Assembly (NCBI RefSeq): GCF_023657445.1
Contig: NZ_JAGTWY010000001.1
Coordinates: 1,116,001-1,180,000, forward strand
Reading direction: 5' to 3'
DNA: 64,000 nucleotides
DNA from: Marinobacter sediminum
Lineage (GTDB): Bacteria; Pseudomonadota; Gammaproteobacteria; Pseudomonadales; Oleiphilaceae
In this document: positions 10,201-19,538 of the stretch, piece after piece
How the letters are laid out: the number at the start of each line of letters is the position of its first letter
How positions within the stretch are numbered: the stretch's first letter is position 1
Program-made: the position numbers and the translations under genes
Notes under the pieces: model-generated
Seen by the model: only the letters and a program-made list of their open reading frames with translations
Databases searched by the model: none
Told to the model about the DNA's origin: nothing

Positions 10201-10566
10201 CCGGAAGAGGAAGTATCCGGTGCAGAAGAGCTGGAGGATCTGGGTTCCCCTGGAGATGTAGCTGAACAGGAGGAGTCCTCCGAAGCTTCCGATGATGGCG
10301 TTGACTTGCCTGTAGCCTCTGAGAAAGTAGGTGGTGAAGTACCGGAGTCAGAATCGCTTGATATCGATGAACGCGATCTCGGCGATGACGATGATTTCGA
10401 CTTCCTGGCCGGAACCGACGAGGCGGCAACAAAGCTGGATCTTGCCAGAGCCTACGTTGAGATGGGGGACAGTGATGGCGCTCGCGATATTCTTGAGGAA
10501 GTAGCCCTTGAGGGTGATGAGGATCAGAAATCCGAAGCGCAGGATCTCCTTAAAAAACTGTCCTGA
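7297..10566 (+). CDS. fimV: FimV/HubP polar landmark protein
   Basis: A 1089-residue inner-membrane protein with the full FimV architecture. It has a signal peptide (1-24), the conserved N-terminal domain starting LGLGEIELQSYLNEPLDAE, a LysM-type peptidoglycan-binding domain (about 185-245), and a coiled coil (about 330-370). A single membrane helix (about 530-550) contains an unusually long leucine run. A very acidic, low-complexity cytoplasmic region of Asp/Glu/Ser follows, and the C-terminal TPR-like FimV domain (about 1040-1089) contains KLDLARAYVEMGDSDGARDILEEV. FimV supports type IV pilus secretin assembly and cAMP-dependent twitching in Pseudomonas; HubP places polar proteins in Vibrio. 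It lies between asd and truA, its usual place in Pseudomonas, with terminators on both sides, so it is likely a single-gene unit. Confidence 0.95.
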   Translation: MKVRKLAVALALAGGLGSGVAQALGLGEIELQSYLNEPLDAEIVLPQSRGVDPGDVFVNIASETAYERVGLSRNQFLSKLRFQVITQNDGSLAVNVSSREPLREPYLNFLLELTWPSGRLMREYAVLVDPPVYAEESGVEERVAAPSTSSAAAASQPTSTRSAESVRRQAQAEQTLSRGYQAETFGPTGPSDTLWTIASRVRPDSSVSMQQVMLALQDLNPNAFIGENINRLKRGEVLRVPTLDQIQSRTRAEATRVVGEQNRDFQSPQRTVDASESTPEQAAPAPAQASAGGDELKLLVAENDSRETSEGGSAGGDGQLPGGVDAGSAVAMEELESARRENDELNNRVDDLQDQVETLQRLLELKNTQLSDLQSVAGQAGSDEAPAESQAGTDAAGNEQIAMTEEGADTSAPGEAATEEAGEQAETVPAEGSESESMGTGEAPVAADDMVAAEGESAGDTDMAGAEEPEPADAVEPVAQEAEPAETAEAAPTATEEEAAAQSEPKPVSQAPAAEKAFPGNIIDLITNNLMYQIALGGGLILLLLLLLLLARRNANREKAFYEQLNSESDDDTDSFDLSLDDDESEQMVAGDAVTEADTYIAYGRHDQAAQSLETAISREPSRVDLRLKLLGVYADIQDRESFEKQFGEIEALDDEEALSSASELRSRLEEAESMPSIDDLESELRSDSFGSTQEEGEARVPVESEEDYQLSDELLADQYDSEREEKVENEFGDFDSDLADFDLSEFEGAETSAVADEESKADEKSEGEGKEGFIEYDLSGTSTDSDSEDLSTGTDDLDLDENEEPAAFEMELEEPEDTQDLSEDVDLESSLEDESEPAEAEKDSAGDDLSLALDEDEPGEKTTLRSDESSAESEADSLDESFLDELDAELDKVANEEEELGGKEMEESSLDDLELDVSDEDLALMEEFSDSSDSSEQEEETSSLDEELGLEDTLGEGDVLGESESAGPEEEVSGAEELEDLGSPGDVAEQEESSEASDDGVDLPVASEKVGGEVPESESLDIDERDLGDDDDFDFLAGTDEAATKLDLARAYVEMGDSDGARDILEEVALEGDEDQKSEAQDLLKKLS

Positions 10567-10596
10567 TTGGTTATAATCGGGTCAACAAGACAGCAG

Positions 10597-10646
10597 GCGC
10601 CGGCCGCCGGGACTTCTCCCGGCAAAAGCCGGCGCTTTGTTTTTTA
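10597..10646 (+). terminator. Intrinsic terminator between fimV and truA
   Basis: GCGCCGGC (10597-10604) pairs with GCCGGCGC (10628-10635); a second GC-rich stem (GCCGGGA/TCCCGGC) fills the loop. The T-rich stretch TTTGTTTTTT follows. It ends only about 26 bases before the truA start. Confidence 0.88.
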
Positions 10647-10671
10647 TGAAATCACTCTTCCGGGTTAGCCC

Positions 10672-11580
10672 TTGTTTCTCGAATCTCAGCAACTCACTAC
10701 TGACAACGCCATCGGCGCAGGACGCGTCGTAATTGCCTTCGAATATGATGGCTGCAAGTTTCACGGGTGGCAGTTCCAGAAGTCAGGCGTCAGATCTGTC
10801 CAGGGAGAGCTGGCCAGAGCGGCGGCAAAAGTAGCAAACCACCCAGTGGATCTTGTATGCGCCGGACGAACGGATGCCGGTGTCCACGCCAGTTATCAGA
10901 TTGCCCACTTTGAAACGCCTTCAATCCGTAACCTTCGGTCCTGGGTAATGGGCATCAATACAGCATTGCCAGACGATATATCGGTTCACTGGGCTGGAAA
11001 CGGGACAGGTGATTTCCACGCCCGGTTTTCGGCGGTTTATCGGCGCTACCGATATGTTATTTACAATGGTCCGGTACGGCCTGGCATCCAGCGTGGCCAG
11101 GTTAGCTGGACGTTCCGGCCGCTGGATGCGGATCGAATGCACCAGGCTGCCCAGGCTCTGGTTGGTGAACATGATTTTTCATCGTTCCGCGCAGCCGGCT
11201 GCCAATCCCGTAGCCCGATACGGTTTATGGAGCAAATCTCGGTAACCCGTCGTGGTGAATTCGTCGTAATAGATGTTCAGGCCAATGCGTTTCTCCACCA
11301 CATGGTGCGGAACCTTGCAGGTGCACTCATGGCGGTTGGAACCGGACAGCAGTCTGTGGAATGGATTCGTGAGATACTTGATGCCAGGGACAGAACGGTT
11401 GGGGGGGTTACGGCACCGCCCTACGGCTTGTATCTGGTGGATGTTGGTTACCCGGAAGAATATGCTATTCCCGAGGCGGAGTGTGGCCCTGGGTTTTTGA
11501 GGCCCTGGTTTACACGCGATCAAAACAGGCCCATTTCCCCCACCCATATCCATCGCAAGCAATCGGTGCAACACTCATGA
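10672..11580 (+). CDS. truA: tRNA pseudouridine(38-40) synthase
   Basis: TruA (302 residues from TTG 10672) makes pseudouridine at positions 38-40 of the tRNA anticodon arm. The catalytic aspartate is in [11 protein letters not shown] (residue 68). Other family segments are [10 protein letters not shown] near the start, RRYRYVIYN, and [11 protein letters not shown] toward the end. There is no ATG in this frame; TTG at 10672 is the only reasonable start codon, and no clear Shine-Dalgarno precedes it, just after the fimV terminator. The stop TGA overlaps the trpF ATG (ATGA), so truA and trpF are translationally coupled. The C-terminal 20 or so residues after RPWF are probably dispensable. Confidence 0.93.
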   Translation: MFLESQQLTTDNAIGAGRVVIAFEYDGCKFHGWQFQKSGVRSVQGELARAAAKVANHPVDLVCAGRTDAGVHASYQIAHFETPSIRNLRSWVMGINTALPDDISVHWAGNGTGDFHARFSAVYRRYRYVIYNGPVRPGIQRGQVSWTFRPLDADRMHQAAQALVGEHDFSSFRAAGCQSRSPIRFMEQISVTRRGEFVVIDVQANAFLHHMVRNLAGALMAVGTGQQSVEWIREILDARDRTVGGVTAPPYGLYLVDVGYPEEYAIPEAECGPGFLRPWFTRDQNRPISPTHIHRKQSVQHS

Positions 11581-12206
11581 GTACGCGAGTTAAAATTTGT
11601 GGCCTTACCCGTGTAGAGGATGTTGAAGCAGCGGTTGACTCGGGTGCCGATGCGGTTGGTTTCGTGTTTTATGAGCCTAGCCCGCGGTCAGTGACGATCG
11701 AACAGGCTGAGGCATTGATTGAAAAGGTACCGGCGTTTGTTTCGGCTGTAGGGTTGTTTGTTAATCCACAGGAAAAAGATGTTTGTGAAGTGCTAAGTCG
11801 TGTGCCGTTGGATTTGTTGCAATTCCATGGCGATGAAACGGCCAGCTTCTGTGCTCAATTCAACCGGCGCTGGATCAAAGCGAAAAGGGTTCGTGAATCC
11901 GGCGACATTGAACGGGCATTTGACGCATATAAAGGTGCATCAGGACTACTGGTCGATGCGTGGGATCCTGATCGCTACGGAGGTACCGGGCAATCGTTTA
12001 ACTGGGATCTGATCCCGGAGAATCGCCCTTTGCCGCTCATATTGGCCGGTGGATTGTCATCTGATAACGTATCCCGCGCCGTAGAGCAGGTGAGACCCTG
12101 GGCCGTCGACGTTAGTGGTGGTGTTGAGCGGGCCAAAGGCATAAAGGATATCGAGAAAATTTCCGACTTTATTAAAGAGGTTCACCGTGTCTGTAAAACT
12201 GACTGA
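11577..12206 (+). CDS. trpF: Phosphoribosylanthranilate isomerase
   Basis: TrpF (209 residues) performs the Amadori rearrangement of phosphoribosylanthranilate to CdRP in tryptophan synthesis. It is a TIM-barrel protein with the N-terminal catalytic cysteine in RVKICGLTR, the segment [16 protein letters not shown], and the phosphate-binding [10 protein letters not shown] and VDVSGGVER loops at the end. The start ATG at 11577 overlaps the truA stop. Reading farther upstream in this frame adds 32 residues unlike the family, so that longer start is rejected. The 3' end overlaps trpB by 20 bases. Confidence 0.96.
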   Translation: MSTRVKICGLTRVEDVEAAVDSGADAVGFVFYEPSPRSVTIEQAEALIEKVPAFVSAVGLFVNPQEKDVCEVLSRVPLDLLQFHGDETASFCAQFNRRWIKAKRVRESGDIERAFDAYKGASGLLVDAWDPDRYGGTGQSFNWDLIPENRPLPLILAGGLSSDNVSRAVEQVRPWAVDVSGGVERAKGIKDIEKISDFIKEVHRVCKTD

Positions 12207-13407
12207 AGAAATGCTTAGCGCACTGCCGGATGCAAGGGGGCACTTCGGGGCCTTTGGTGGACGGTTTGTCTCCGAGACGCTCATGGATTCCCTGATGACT
12301 CTTGAGCAGGAATACAACCGCCTTAAAAAGGATCCTGATTTCCAGGCGCGGTTCGACAAAGAGCTTGCGGACTATGTTGGCCGGCCAACGCCCCTGTATT
12401 TTGCCGAGCGCCTGACCCGCGAGACTGGTGGCGCGCAAATCTGGTTGAAGCGTGAAGATCTTTGCCATACCGGTGCTCATAAAGTAAACAACACCGTTGG
12501 TCAGGCATTGCTCGCCAGTTTTCTCGGGAAGACGCGGATTATTGCGGAGACGGGGGCTGGGCAGCACGGTGTTGCGACGGCTACCGTGTGTGCACGTCTC
12601 GGCCTGGAATGTCATGTATTCATGGGTGCAGAAGACGTCCAGCGGCAGTCACTGAACGTTTTCAGGATGAAGCTGCTCGGCGCTGAGGTTCATGCGGTTG
12701 AAGGTGGTACGCGCACCCTTAAGGACGCAATGAACGAGGCTATGCGCGACTGGGTCTCTCATGTTGACGACACCTTCTATATCATCGGAACGGTTGCCGG
12801 GCCACACCCTTATCCAATGCTGGTTCGTGACTTCCAGTCTGTTATTGGTCGCGAGACCCGCCGTCAGTGCCTGGAGAAAACCGGTAAGCTGCCTGATGCC
12901 CTTGTAGCGTGTGTAGGGGGCGGATCAAACGCCATTGGTATGTTTTATCCGTTCCTCGGGGACGAGTCAGTCGGTCTTTATGGTGTTGAAGCGGGTGGTC
13001 TGGGTATTGATACCGGGAAGCATGCGGCGCCTTTATGTGCCGGTCGCCCCGGTGTGCTTCATGGCAACCGCACCTACCTGATGGAAGATGAGAATGGTCA
13101 GATTGCCGGTACTCATTCCGTCAGCGCCGGCCTGGATTATCCTGGTGTGGGCCCGGAGCATAGCTGGTTGAAAGATATCGGTCGGGCAAACTACGTTTCT
13201 GTGACTGATGATGAAGCGATGGAAGGATTCCGTAAGCTGACCCGTGTTGAAGGCATCATGCCCGCTCTGGAAACCGCGCACGCGGTGGCCTATGCCATCA
13301 AACTCGCGGCTACCATGGATAAGGATCAAACCGTCGTGATAAACGTGTCCGGTCGGGGCGATAAAGATATAAATACCGTTGCCAAGCTAGAAGGCATTGT
13401 GGTCTGA
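12187..13407 (+). CDS. trpB: Tryptophan synthase beta chain
   Basis: TrpB (406 residues) joins indole and serine to give tryptophan in the TrpAB tetramer. The PLP lysine is in [11 protein letters not shown] (residue 99). The phosphate loop GGGSNAIG and the C-terminal [10 protein letters not shown] are intact. The start is GTG at 12187, inside trpF, giving a 20-base overlap that suggests tight coupling. It runs slightly longer than the E. coli enzyme at the N-terminus. trpA follows after 19 bases with a good AGGAGCAGG ribosome site. In Pseudomonas trpBA lies away from trpF; here trpFBA is contiguous. Confidence 0.97.
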   Translation: MSVKLTEEMLSALPDARGHFGAFGGRFVSETLMDSLMTLEQEYNRLKKDPDFQARFDKELADYVGRPTPLYFAERLTRETGGAQIWLKREDLCHTGAHKVNNTVGQALLASFLGKTRIIAETGAGQHGVATATVCARLGLECHVFMGAEDVQRQSLNVFRMKLLGAEVHAVEGGTRTLKDAMNEAMRDWVSHVDDTFYIIGTVAGPHPYPMLVRDFQSVIGRETRRQCLEKTGKLPDALVACVGGGSNAIGMFYPFLGDESVGLYGVEAGGLGIDTGKHAAPLCAGRPGVLHGNRTYLMEDENGQIAGTHSVSAGLDYPGVGPEHSWLKDIGRANYVSVTDDEAMEGFRKLTRVEGIMPALETAHAVAYAIKLAATMDKDQTVVINVSGRGDKDINTVAKLEGIVV

Positions 13408-13426
13408 AAATTAGACAGGAGCAGGC

Positions 13427-14239
13427 ATGAGCCGAATTGAAGGGGTTCTCCAAACCCTTAAAGGACAGGGCCGAAAGGCACTTATTCCCTATATTACAGC
13501 CGGTGATCCCCATCCCGACCTGACGGTGGAGCTAATGCATACGCTGGTGCAGGCGGGTGCGGACATCATTGAGCTGGGTGTGCCTTTTTCCGATCCGATG
13601 GCGGACGGGCCGGTTATTCAGCTAGCTTGCGAGCGCGCGCTGGTGCATGGAACGTCGTTGCGGCAGGTCATCGGAATGGTTAAGGAATTCCGTAAGAAGG
13701 ACGGCGATACCCCTGTGGTCCTGATGGGTTATCTTAACCCGATGGAGGCCATGGGCTACGAAGTCTTCGCTGATGCTGCTGCGGATGCCGGTGTGGATGG
13801 CATCCTGACGGTGGATTTGCCGCCAGAAGAGGCGGATGACGTGGCGCCGCTGTTCACTCAGCGTGAGCTGGACGCGATTTTCCTCTTGTCGCCAACCACA
13901 ACGGATGATCGCATTCGAGCAATTAGCGAGCACTCTTCCGGTTATGTGTACTATGTTTCATTCAAGGGCGTGACAGGTGCTGCCAAAATAAATGTGGAAG
14001 AGGTAGCTTCCAAGGTTGCGCATATTCACGAGCTGACCGCACTTCCGGTCGGTGTCGGTTTTGGTATTCGTGACGCCGAAACAGCTGCTGCGGTTGGCCG
14101 GGTATCCGATGGTGTAATTGTTGGTAGTGTTCTGGTCGATACAATAGCTAGAAATCAGGCAGATATCGACCAGCTCAAGCGAGCGCTGACGGATCTGCTC
14201 CACCCGATGCGCGAAGCACTGGATAGTCTGGCCTCCTGA
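13427..14239 (+). CDS. trpA: Tryptophan synthase alpha chain
   Basis: TrpA (270 residues) splits indole-3-glycerol phosphate to indole, which is channelled to TrpB. The catalytic pair Glu49 and Asp60 is seen in [14 protein letters not shown] with the same numbering as E. coli. Other family marks are YITAGDP at the N-terminus, VLMGYLNPM, and [12 protein letters not shown] near the end. Length is standard. It sits 19 bases after trpB and 44 bases before accD, within a run of same-strand genes, so it may share transcripts with both. Confidence 0.97.
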   Translation: MSRIEGVLQTLKGQGRKALIPYITAGDPHPDLTVELMHTLVQAGADIIELGVPFSDPMADGPVIQLACERALVHGTSLRQVIGMVKEFRKKDGDTPVVLMGYLNPMEAMGYEVFADAAADAGVDGILTVDLPPEEADDVAPLFTQRELDAIFLLSPTTTDDRIRAISEHSSGYVYYVSFKGVTGAAKINVEEVASKVAHIHELTALPVGVGFGIRDAETAAAVGRVSDGVIVGSVLVDTIARNQADIDQLKRALTDLLHPMREALDSLAS

Positions 14240-14283
14240 TAGGGAGGTCGGTACGGACAGGCCTCAAAGGACAGGATGAGATC

Positions 14284-15210
14284 ATGAGTAACTGGCTGGA
14301 CAAGATCATGCCGAGCAAGATTCGCTCGGAATCCAAGCAGAGAACCGGTGTGCCGGAGGGGTTGTGGAAGAAATGCCCTAAATGCGGTGCGTTTCTCTAC
14401 AAGCCGGAACTTGAGAAAAATCTGGAAGTTTGCCCCAAGTGCAACCACCACCTCCGGGTAACTGCGCGCCGTCGTCTTGATGTGTTCCTCGATCCCGATG
14501 GTCGTGAAGAGATTGCCTCAGAGCTGGAGCCCTGGGATCGCCTGAAGTTCAAAGACAGCAAGCGCTATAAGGATCGTCTGTCCCAGGCACAGAAATCGAC
14601 CGGAGAAAAGGATGCCCTGATTGCAATGAGAGGTACGACCCTCGGTGTTCCTCTCGTTGCCTGTGCGTTCGAATTCAACTTCCTCGGTGGTTCGATGGGA
14701 CAGGTAGTGGGCGAAAAATTTGTGCAGGCGGCGAACGTGGCGCTTGAACAGAGGATTCCCCTGGTATGCTTTTCTGCAAGTGGTGGTGCCCGGATGCAGG
14801 AGGCGATCCTGTCGCTGATGCAGATGTCCAAGACTGCGGCTGTGCTGGAGCGCATGAAGCAGCAAGGTATCCCGTATATTTCGGTGATGACAGACCCTGT
14901 CTTCGGTGGTGTTTCTGCCAGCCTGGCAATGCTGGGTGACCTCAATATTGCTGAACCAAACGCGTTGATCGGGTTTGCCGGTCCACGGGTTATCGAGCAG
15001 ACCGTGCGCGAGAAGTTGCCTGAAGGTTTCCAGCGTAGTGAGTTTTTGCTTGATCATGGTGCTATTGACATGATCCTCCACCGTCACCAGATGCGCGAGC
15101 GTATTGCTCACGTGTTGGCGAAGTTTTCTGGTCAGGAACGTCCGGGAACGGAAGAGCCGATCGAATTTGAAGTTAGCGAAAAACCGGAAATCGATGTCCC
15201 CCCCGAATAA
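14284..15210 (+). CDS. accD: Acetyl-CoA carboxylase carboxyltransferase subunit beta
   Basis: AccD (308 residues) pairs with AccA to transfer the carboxyl group from biotin carboxyl carrier protein to acetyl-CoA, starting fatty-acid synthesis. The N-terminal four-cysteine zinc finger is complete (Cys31, Cys34, Cys50, Cys53). The carboxyltransferase core contains [20 protein letters not shown] and the oxyanion segment [11 protein letters not shown]. An AGGACAGGATGAG sequence precedes the ATG. Its last 17 bases overlap folC, a typical accD-folC pairing. fabI, later in the same fatty-acid pathway, is elsewhere in this window. Confidence 0.97.
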   Translation: MSNWLDKIMPSKIRSESKQRTGVPEGLWKKCPKCGAFLYKPELEKNLEVCPKCNHHLRVTARRRLDVFLDPDGREEIASELEPWDRLKFKDSKRYKDRLSQAQKSTGEKDALIAMRGTTLGVPLVACAFEFNFLGGSMGQVVGEKFVQAANVALEQRIPLVCFSASGGARMQEAILSLMQMSKTAAVLERMKQQGIPYISVMTDPVFGGVSASLAMLGDLNIAEPNALIGFAGPRVIEQTVREKLPEGFQRSEFLLDHGAIDMILHRHQMRERIAHVLAKFSGQERPGTEEPIEFEVSEKPEIDVPPE

Positions 15211-16510
15211 GCAGTCGGTCCAGCCCCTGTTACAACCGGGGGCTGGCGCCACTGTTGATCAGTGGCTTGCCTACCTTGAAGCGATTCATCCCACTGAAAT
15301 TGATCTCGGTCTTGACCGGGTGCTTGTGGTTTTGCGGCGCCTTTTCCCGCGAAAGCCGGATGCGCGGATCATTACAGTCGCGGGAACCAATGGTAAGGGG
15401 AGTGCCGTCGCTGCAGTGGAGGCAATGCTGCATTCCGCGGGCCGTCGTACCGGGGCGTATACGTCACCGCACATTCAAAAATACAATGAGCGGGTACGGG
15501 TCAACGGCGTCGATATTGACGATGCCGCACTGGTATCGGCGTTTGAGCGGGTCCAGGCGGCACGTCAAAACGTTTCGCTGTCATATTTCGAGTTCGGAAC
15601 CCTTGCCGCATTTGTTGCCTTCGATGAGGCAGGCGTTGACGACTGGGTTCTTGAGGTGGGACTCGGTGGCCGGCTCGACGCAGTCAATGTTTTGGATGCC
15701 GATCTGGTCATCATCACGTCGGTAGACATCGATCACGTGGCTTTTTTGGGTGACAACCGCGAAGTCATTGGTTTTGAGAAAGCTGGCGTTTTGCGACCCG
15801 GCATTCCGGCGGTGTATGCCGACGTCGATCCGCCTCGCTCCGTGTTGCAGCAGGTTGCGGCTCAAAAGGTTCCTCTGTCACTTGCGGGCCGTGAATACCA
15901 GCTGCGCGAGCCTGAAGCCTCTGGGGAAGCGGGGGCGACTGCTCTGATAAGTTACCAGGGCAGTGAGATTCGTGTTCCTGCCGGACCATTGCCGGTGCAA
16001 AGTGTAGCCGCTGCCGTTGTTGCCATTCGCTTGCTTCAGCCAGATCTTGGTATTGAGGTTATTGAGGAAGCCCTTGCTGATGTGAGGGTGCCCGGGCGTT
16101 TTGAAAAAATGGGGCGTAACCCGGACATTTTCGTCGATGTCGGACACAACCCCCATGCAGCAAGATGGCTTTCGAGTCGGCTTGCCTCGCTAAAGCGGGC
16201 AGGGCAGCGGGTTCATGCTGTCTATGCCGCGCTGGCCGACAAGGACGTGGAGGGCGTTTTCGAGGCTATGAGGTCGGTAGTGGATGTCTGGTGGCTCGCT
16301 GGTCTGACAGTAAATCGGGGCCTTTCTTCGGAATCGCTCCGGGCCAGGGCTGACGAGTCCGGGATCCATGTCTCTGAACACCGGCAAACGGTGACCGAAG
16401 CGATCAATAGTGCCCTGAGTGAGGCGGAAGAAACGGACCTGATCATCGTATTTGGTTCGTTTTACACTGTGGCGGAGGCTCGTGCCCGGCTGGGCGGAGA
16501 TGTGTCTTAA
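15194..16510 (+). CDS. folC: Dihydrofolate synthase / folylpolyglutamate synthase
   Basis: FolC (438 residues from ATG 15194) adds glutamate to dihydropteroate and extends the polyglutamate tail of folates. The Mur-ligase P-loop is present as [18 protein letters not shown], followed by [19 protein letters not shown] and [13 protein letters not shown]. The C-terminal Mur domain contains [14 protein letters not shown]. The chosen start overlaps accD by 17 bases and begins MSPPNKQ. An earlier in-frame start would add 30 arginine-rich residues that simply read through accD, so it is rejected. Confidence 0.95.
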   Translation: MSPPNKQSVQPLLQPGAGATVDQWLAYLEAIHPTEIDLGLDRVLVVLRRLFPRKPDARIITVAGTNGKGSAVAAVEAMLHSAGRRTGAYTSPHIQKYNERVRVNGVDIDDAALVSAFERVQAARQNVSLSYFEFGTLAAFVAFDEAGVDDWVLEVGLGGRLDAVNVLDADLVIITSVDIDHVAFLGDNREVIGFEKAGVLRPGIPAVYADVDPPRSVLQQVAAQKVPLSLAGREYQLREPEASGEAGATALISYQGSEIRVPAGPLPVQSVAAAVVAIRLLQPDLGIEVIEEALADVRVPGRFEKMGRNPDIFVDVGHNPHAARWLSSRLASLKRAGQRVHAVYAALADKDVEGVFEAMRSVVDVWWLAGLTVNRGLSSESLRARADESGIHVSEHRQTVTEAINSALSEAEETDLIIVFGSFYTVAEARARLGGDVS

Positions 16511-16618
16511 ACTTTGTCCATGGCGGGACCTCACGCTTTGAGTTCTGTCGGGTAGACAGTTAGTATCAGGTCCTTAGCCCTTGCGCAGTGGGTCATCAAT
16601 AAACGGGAGCTGAAAAAC

Positions 16619-17284
16619 GTGGATGGATTGAAGCAAAGAATAATCGGGGCGCTGGTACTGGTTTCCCTGGCAGTTATCTTTGTTCCCATGGTGTTTGATG
16701 AACCCCATTCCGAGCGCACCTCTACAACGATCAATATTCCGGAAGAACCGCCTTTTCCTGAGGTAACGGCACCCGACTCTGAGACGGTTGCCCCTCCGTC
16801 TTACCAGGAACCTGCTTCGGCAACGGGCAGCGGAGATTCTGACGAGCCTGCCAGTGAAGCGCCCGCCTACAAGATTGTTGAAGACGCCGAAAATCCTGAA
16901 GCAGGCGGAAATGTCAGTAACATGCCCACTGAGGAGCCGGCACCTGAATCTGAAAACGTTACCGACGCTCCTGAGCCTGCTGGAGACGCCAGTGTTGCAG
17001 AAGATAGCGCCGAGCCTGAATCCATAGAGTATACTCGGTCCCTGGAAGACGCATGGGTTGTTCAGCTTGGCAGCTTTGGAAACGCTGAAAATGCCCGGCG
17101 CCTGAGGGATCAAGTTCGCGAAAAGGGGTATGGCTCGCACTTGCAGGAAGTTGTTCGTGCCGATACCACGCTCACCCGCGTGTTCAGTGGTCCCTTTGCC
17201 AGTAAATCCGATGCGGAGTCAGCGAAACGCGTCCTTGATCAGGCCTTCAGTCTCAATAGTCTGGTCACAACCGGTGACAAATAA
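16619..17284 (+). CDS. DedD-like SPOR-domain cell-division protein
   Basis: A 221-residue bitopic membrane protein: a short cytoplasmic start, one membrane helix (about 7-26), a Pro/Glu/Ala-rich low-complexity periplasmic linker (about 30-140), and a C-terminal SPOR domain (about 145-217) with WVVQLGSFGNAENARRLRDQ and the matching RVFSGPFASKSDAESAKR half. SPOR domains bind septal peptidoglycan lacking stem peptides; DedD of E. coli has this layout and supports division. The position between folC and cvpA matches DedD in E. coli and the SPOR gene in Pseudomonas. The start is GTG at 16619 with GGGAG upstream. Confidence 0.88.
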   Translation: MDGLKQRIIGALVLVSLAVIFVPMVFDEPHSERTSTTINIPEEPPFPEVTAPDSETVAPPSYQEPASATGSGDSDEPASEAPAYKIVEDAENPEAGGNVSNMPTEEPAPESENVTDAPEPAGDASVAEDSAEPESIEYTRSLEDAWVVQLGSFGNAENARRLRDQVREKGYGSHLQEVVRADTTLTRVFSGPFASKSDAESAKRVLDQAFSLNSLVTTGDK

Positions 17285-17319
17285 CCGTCATTTCTGACTG
17301 TTTATGCGTTCCAGGCAGT

Positions 17320-17347
17320 TTGGTGGCGACCCGTTTCCTGATAGAAT
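17320..17347 (+). promoter_or_regulatory. Candidate promoter for cvpA-purF
   Basis: TTGGTG (17320-17325) and TAGAAT (17342-17347) are 16 bases apart and lie 31 bases before the cvpA ATG. A PurR-like palindrome is not seen nearby. Confidence 0.35.
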
Positions 17348-17377
17348 TCGCGCTTCCTTTTTTTCACCGGGTTCTCC

Positions 17378-17947
17378 ATGGAAGAGCTGATCTGGATTGA
17401 CTGGGTCGTCATCGCCCTGATTACAGTTTCCACGCTCATCAGCCTGAAGCGGGGCTTCGTCAAGGAAGCTTTGTCTCTGGTTACCTGGGTGGGCGCGTTT
17501 ATACTTGCCCGAACCTTTCACCCCCAAATGCAGACTCTTCTTGAGAGTACGGTCGAGACACCGTTGGTCCGCCTGATCGCCGCTTTTGCGATACTCTTTT
17601 TCGGAACGCTGATCGTCGGCGCGATCATTAACAATATGATCGGTCACCTGGTTCGCGCGACTGGGCTGTCCGCAACCGATCGGGTCTTGGGTATGGGATT
17701 TGGGCTGTTGCGTGGTGTTGTCGTCGTGATCGTCGGCATTGCCTTTACCCGATATACACCGCTGGCGCAGGATACCTGGTGGCGGGAATCGATCATGATC
17801 AATCGACTGGCCGTCGTGGAGGATTGGTCACGGCGCACTTTGGGTGATGAATTTGCCCGTTTTCTGGGACCGGCTTCGGATGGCCAGGGCGCATCAGAAA
17901 CTAGTCATGAGCAGGAAAGCGTGGAACCCGCGTCCGCGTCCCGCTAA
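17378..17947 (+). CDS. cvpA: CvpA family membrane protein
   Basis: A 189-residue protein with about four membrane helices and the CvpA family's IDWVVIALITVSTLISLKRG start and ATDRVLGMGFGLLRG segment. CvpA was named for colicin V production in E. coli and is linked to envelope stress and bile-salt tolerance; its exact function is unresolved. It is almost always next to purF, as here (34 bases apart). The C-terminal tail after about residue 160 is polar and variable. No strong ribosome site is visible before the ATG. Confidence 0.92.
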   Translation: MEELIWIDWVVIALITVSTLISLKRGFVKEALSLVTWVGAFILARTFHPQMQTLLESTVETPLVRLIAAFAILFFGTLIVGAIINNMIGHLVRATGLSATDRVLGMGFGLLRGVVVVIVGIAFTRYTPLAQDTWWRESIMINRLAVVEDWSRRTLGDEFARFLGPASDGQGASETSHEQESVEPASASR

Positions 17948-17981
17948 CATTCAGTTTTAACACTCGGAGATTACCGTATCC

Positions 17982-19508
17982 ATGTGTGGCATCGTCGGCA
18001 TCGTCAGTACTTCCAACGTGAATCAGTCGCTCTATGATGCGCTGACCGTTCTTCAGCACCGGGGCCAGGATGCGGCGGGCATTGTTACGTTTCAGGATGA
18101 ACGATTTTATCTTCGCAAGGACAATGGACTGGTTCGCGATGTCTTTCATACCCGCCACATGCGCAGGCTCGTGGGCAATGTCGGTATCGGCCACGTTCGT
18201 TACCCGACGGCCGGCAGTTCCAGCTCCGCCGAAGCCCAGCCGTTTTACGTTAACAGCCCTTACGGGATTACCCTTGCCCATAATGGCAACCTGACCAATG
18301 CGGACGACCTGAGCAACGATTTGTTCCGTACGGATCTTCGTCATATCAACACCAACTCTGATTCCGAGGTGTTGCTGAACGTCTTTGCCCATGAGCTTCA
18401 AAAGCTTGGCAAGCTGAACCCCACCAAAGACGAAATTTTCTCTGCGGTCAGGGCGGTTCACAAGCGTTGCCGCGGTGCCTACGCTGTTATCGCCATGATT
18501 ACCGGTTATGGCATCGTTGGTTTCCGCGATCCCAACGGAATCCGGCCGGCCTGTTATGGGGTACGTGAGGCCGAAGATGGCCGTAAGGAGTACATGATTG
18601 CGTCCGAAAGCGTCGCCCTCAGTGCCGCTGGGTTTACTCTGGTTCGTGATATTGCGCCGGGTGAGGCTGTGTATGTTGAAACCGATGGCACGCTATACAC
18701 CGAGCAGTGCGCCGAGGAGCCTCACCTCTATCCCTGCATTTTCGAGCACGTGTATTTTGCCCGACCGGATTCCATTATTGATAAGGTGTCGGTGTACAAG
18801 GCTCGCCTGAGGATGGGCGAAACCCTCTCAGACAAGATCATTCGAGATTGTCCCGACCACGATATTGATGTGGTTATACCCATCCCTGACACCAGCCGCA
18901 CGTCTGCCATGCAGATGGCCCATCGCCTTGGTGTGAAGTTCCGCGAAGGCTTCATCAAAAACCGCTACATCGGCCGGACCTTTATCATGCCAGGCCAAAA
19001 AATGCGGAAGAAGTCTGTTCGCCAGAAGCTCAATCCCATTGATCTGGAGTTTCGCGGCAAGAACGTCATGTTGGTTGATGATTCCATAGTGCGTGGAACC
19101 ACCTGTAAGGAAATCGTGCAAATGGCCAGGGATGCTGGAGCCCGCAAGGTGTACTTTGCGTCGGCAGCGCCCCCGGTTCGTTATCCGAACGTATACGGCA
19201 TCGATATGCCGTCTGCCAGCGAACTGATTGCCCATGAACGGACGGTGGACGAGATCCAGGAGTTGATCGGTGCTGACTGGCTCCTGTATCAGGATCTGGA
19301 AGACCTGATAACGTGCGTAAGCGATGTGAATGACGATATTGAAGGCTGGGAATGTTCCGTGTTCACCGGTGATTATGTAACCGGTGATGTGGATCAGGCC
19401 TATCTGGACCGTCTGGACGCAGCGCGCAATGACGACAAGCGTGCTACGCAGCAAGGCGGGGGTTCCGGGGATAACGGCATCATCGATCTGTATAATGACG
19501 AAGATTAA
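17982..19508 (+). CDS. purF: Amidophosphoribosyltransferase
   Basis: PurF (508 residues) transfers glutamine amide nitrogen to PRPP, the first committed step of purine synthesis. The protein opens MCGIVGIV; after Met removal Cys2 is the N-terminal nucleophile of the glutaminase domain (about 2-240). The phosphoribosyltransferase domain contains the PRPP loop [13 protein letters not shown] (near residues 362-374). There is no propeptide, the type common in proteobacteria. Length is normal. metZ follows after 30 bases, as in Pseudomonas. Confidence 0.97.
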   Translation: MCGIVGIVSTSNVNQSLYDALTVLQHRGQDAAGIVTFQDERFYLRKDNGLVRDVFHTRHMRRLVGNVGIGHVRYPTAGSSSSAEAQPFYVNSPYGITLAHNGNLTNADDLSNDLFRTDLRHINTNSDSEVLLNVFAHELQKLGKLNPTKDEIFSAVRAVHKRCRGAYAVIAMITGYGIVGFRDPNGIRPACYGVREAEDGRKEYMIASESVALSAAGFTLVRDIAPGEAVYVETDGTLYTEQCAEEPHLYPCIFEHVYFARPDSIIDKVSVYKARLRMGETLSDKIIRDCPDHDIDVVIPIPDTSRTSAMQMAHRLGVKFREGFIKNRYIGRTFIMPGQKMRKKSVRQKLNPIDLEFRGKNVMLVDDSIVRGTTCKEIVQMARDAGARKVYFASAAPPVRYPNVYGIDMPSASELIAHERTVDEIQELIGADWLLYQDLEDLITCVSDVNDDIEGWECSVFTGDYVTGDVDQAYLDRLDAARNDDKRATQQGGGSGDNGIIDLYNDED

Positions 19509-19538
19509 CCGTTCACAGAGCCTGTTCAGGAGACGTGC

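Noticed and set aside
8018..10432. Long minus-strand frames inside fimV
   Set aside because: They mirror the acidic, repetitive coding of fimV; their low-complexity His/Pro/Arg or Ser content is an artefact of the sense-strand codons.
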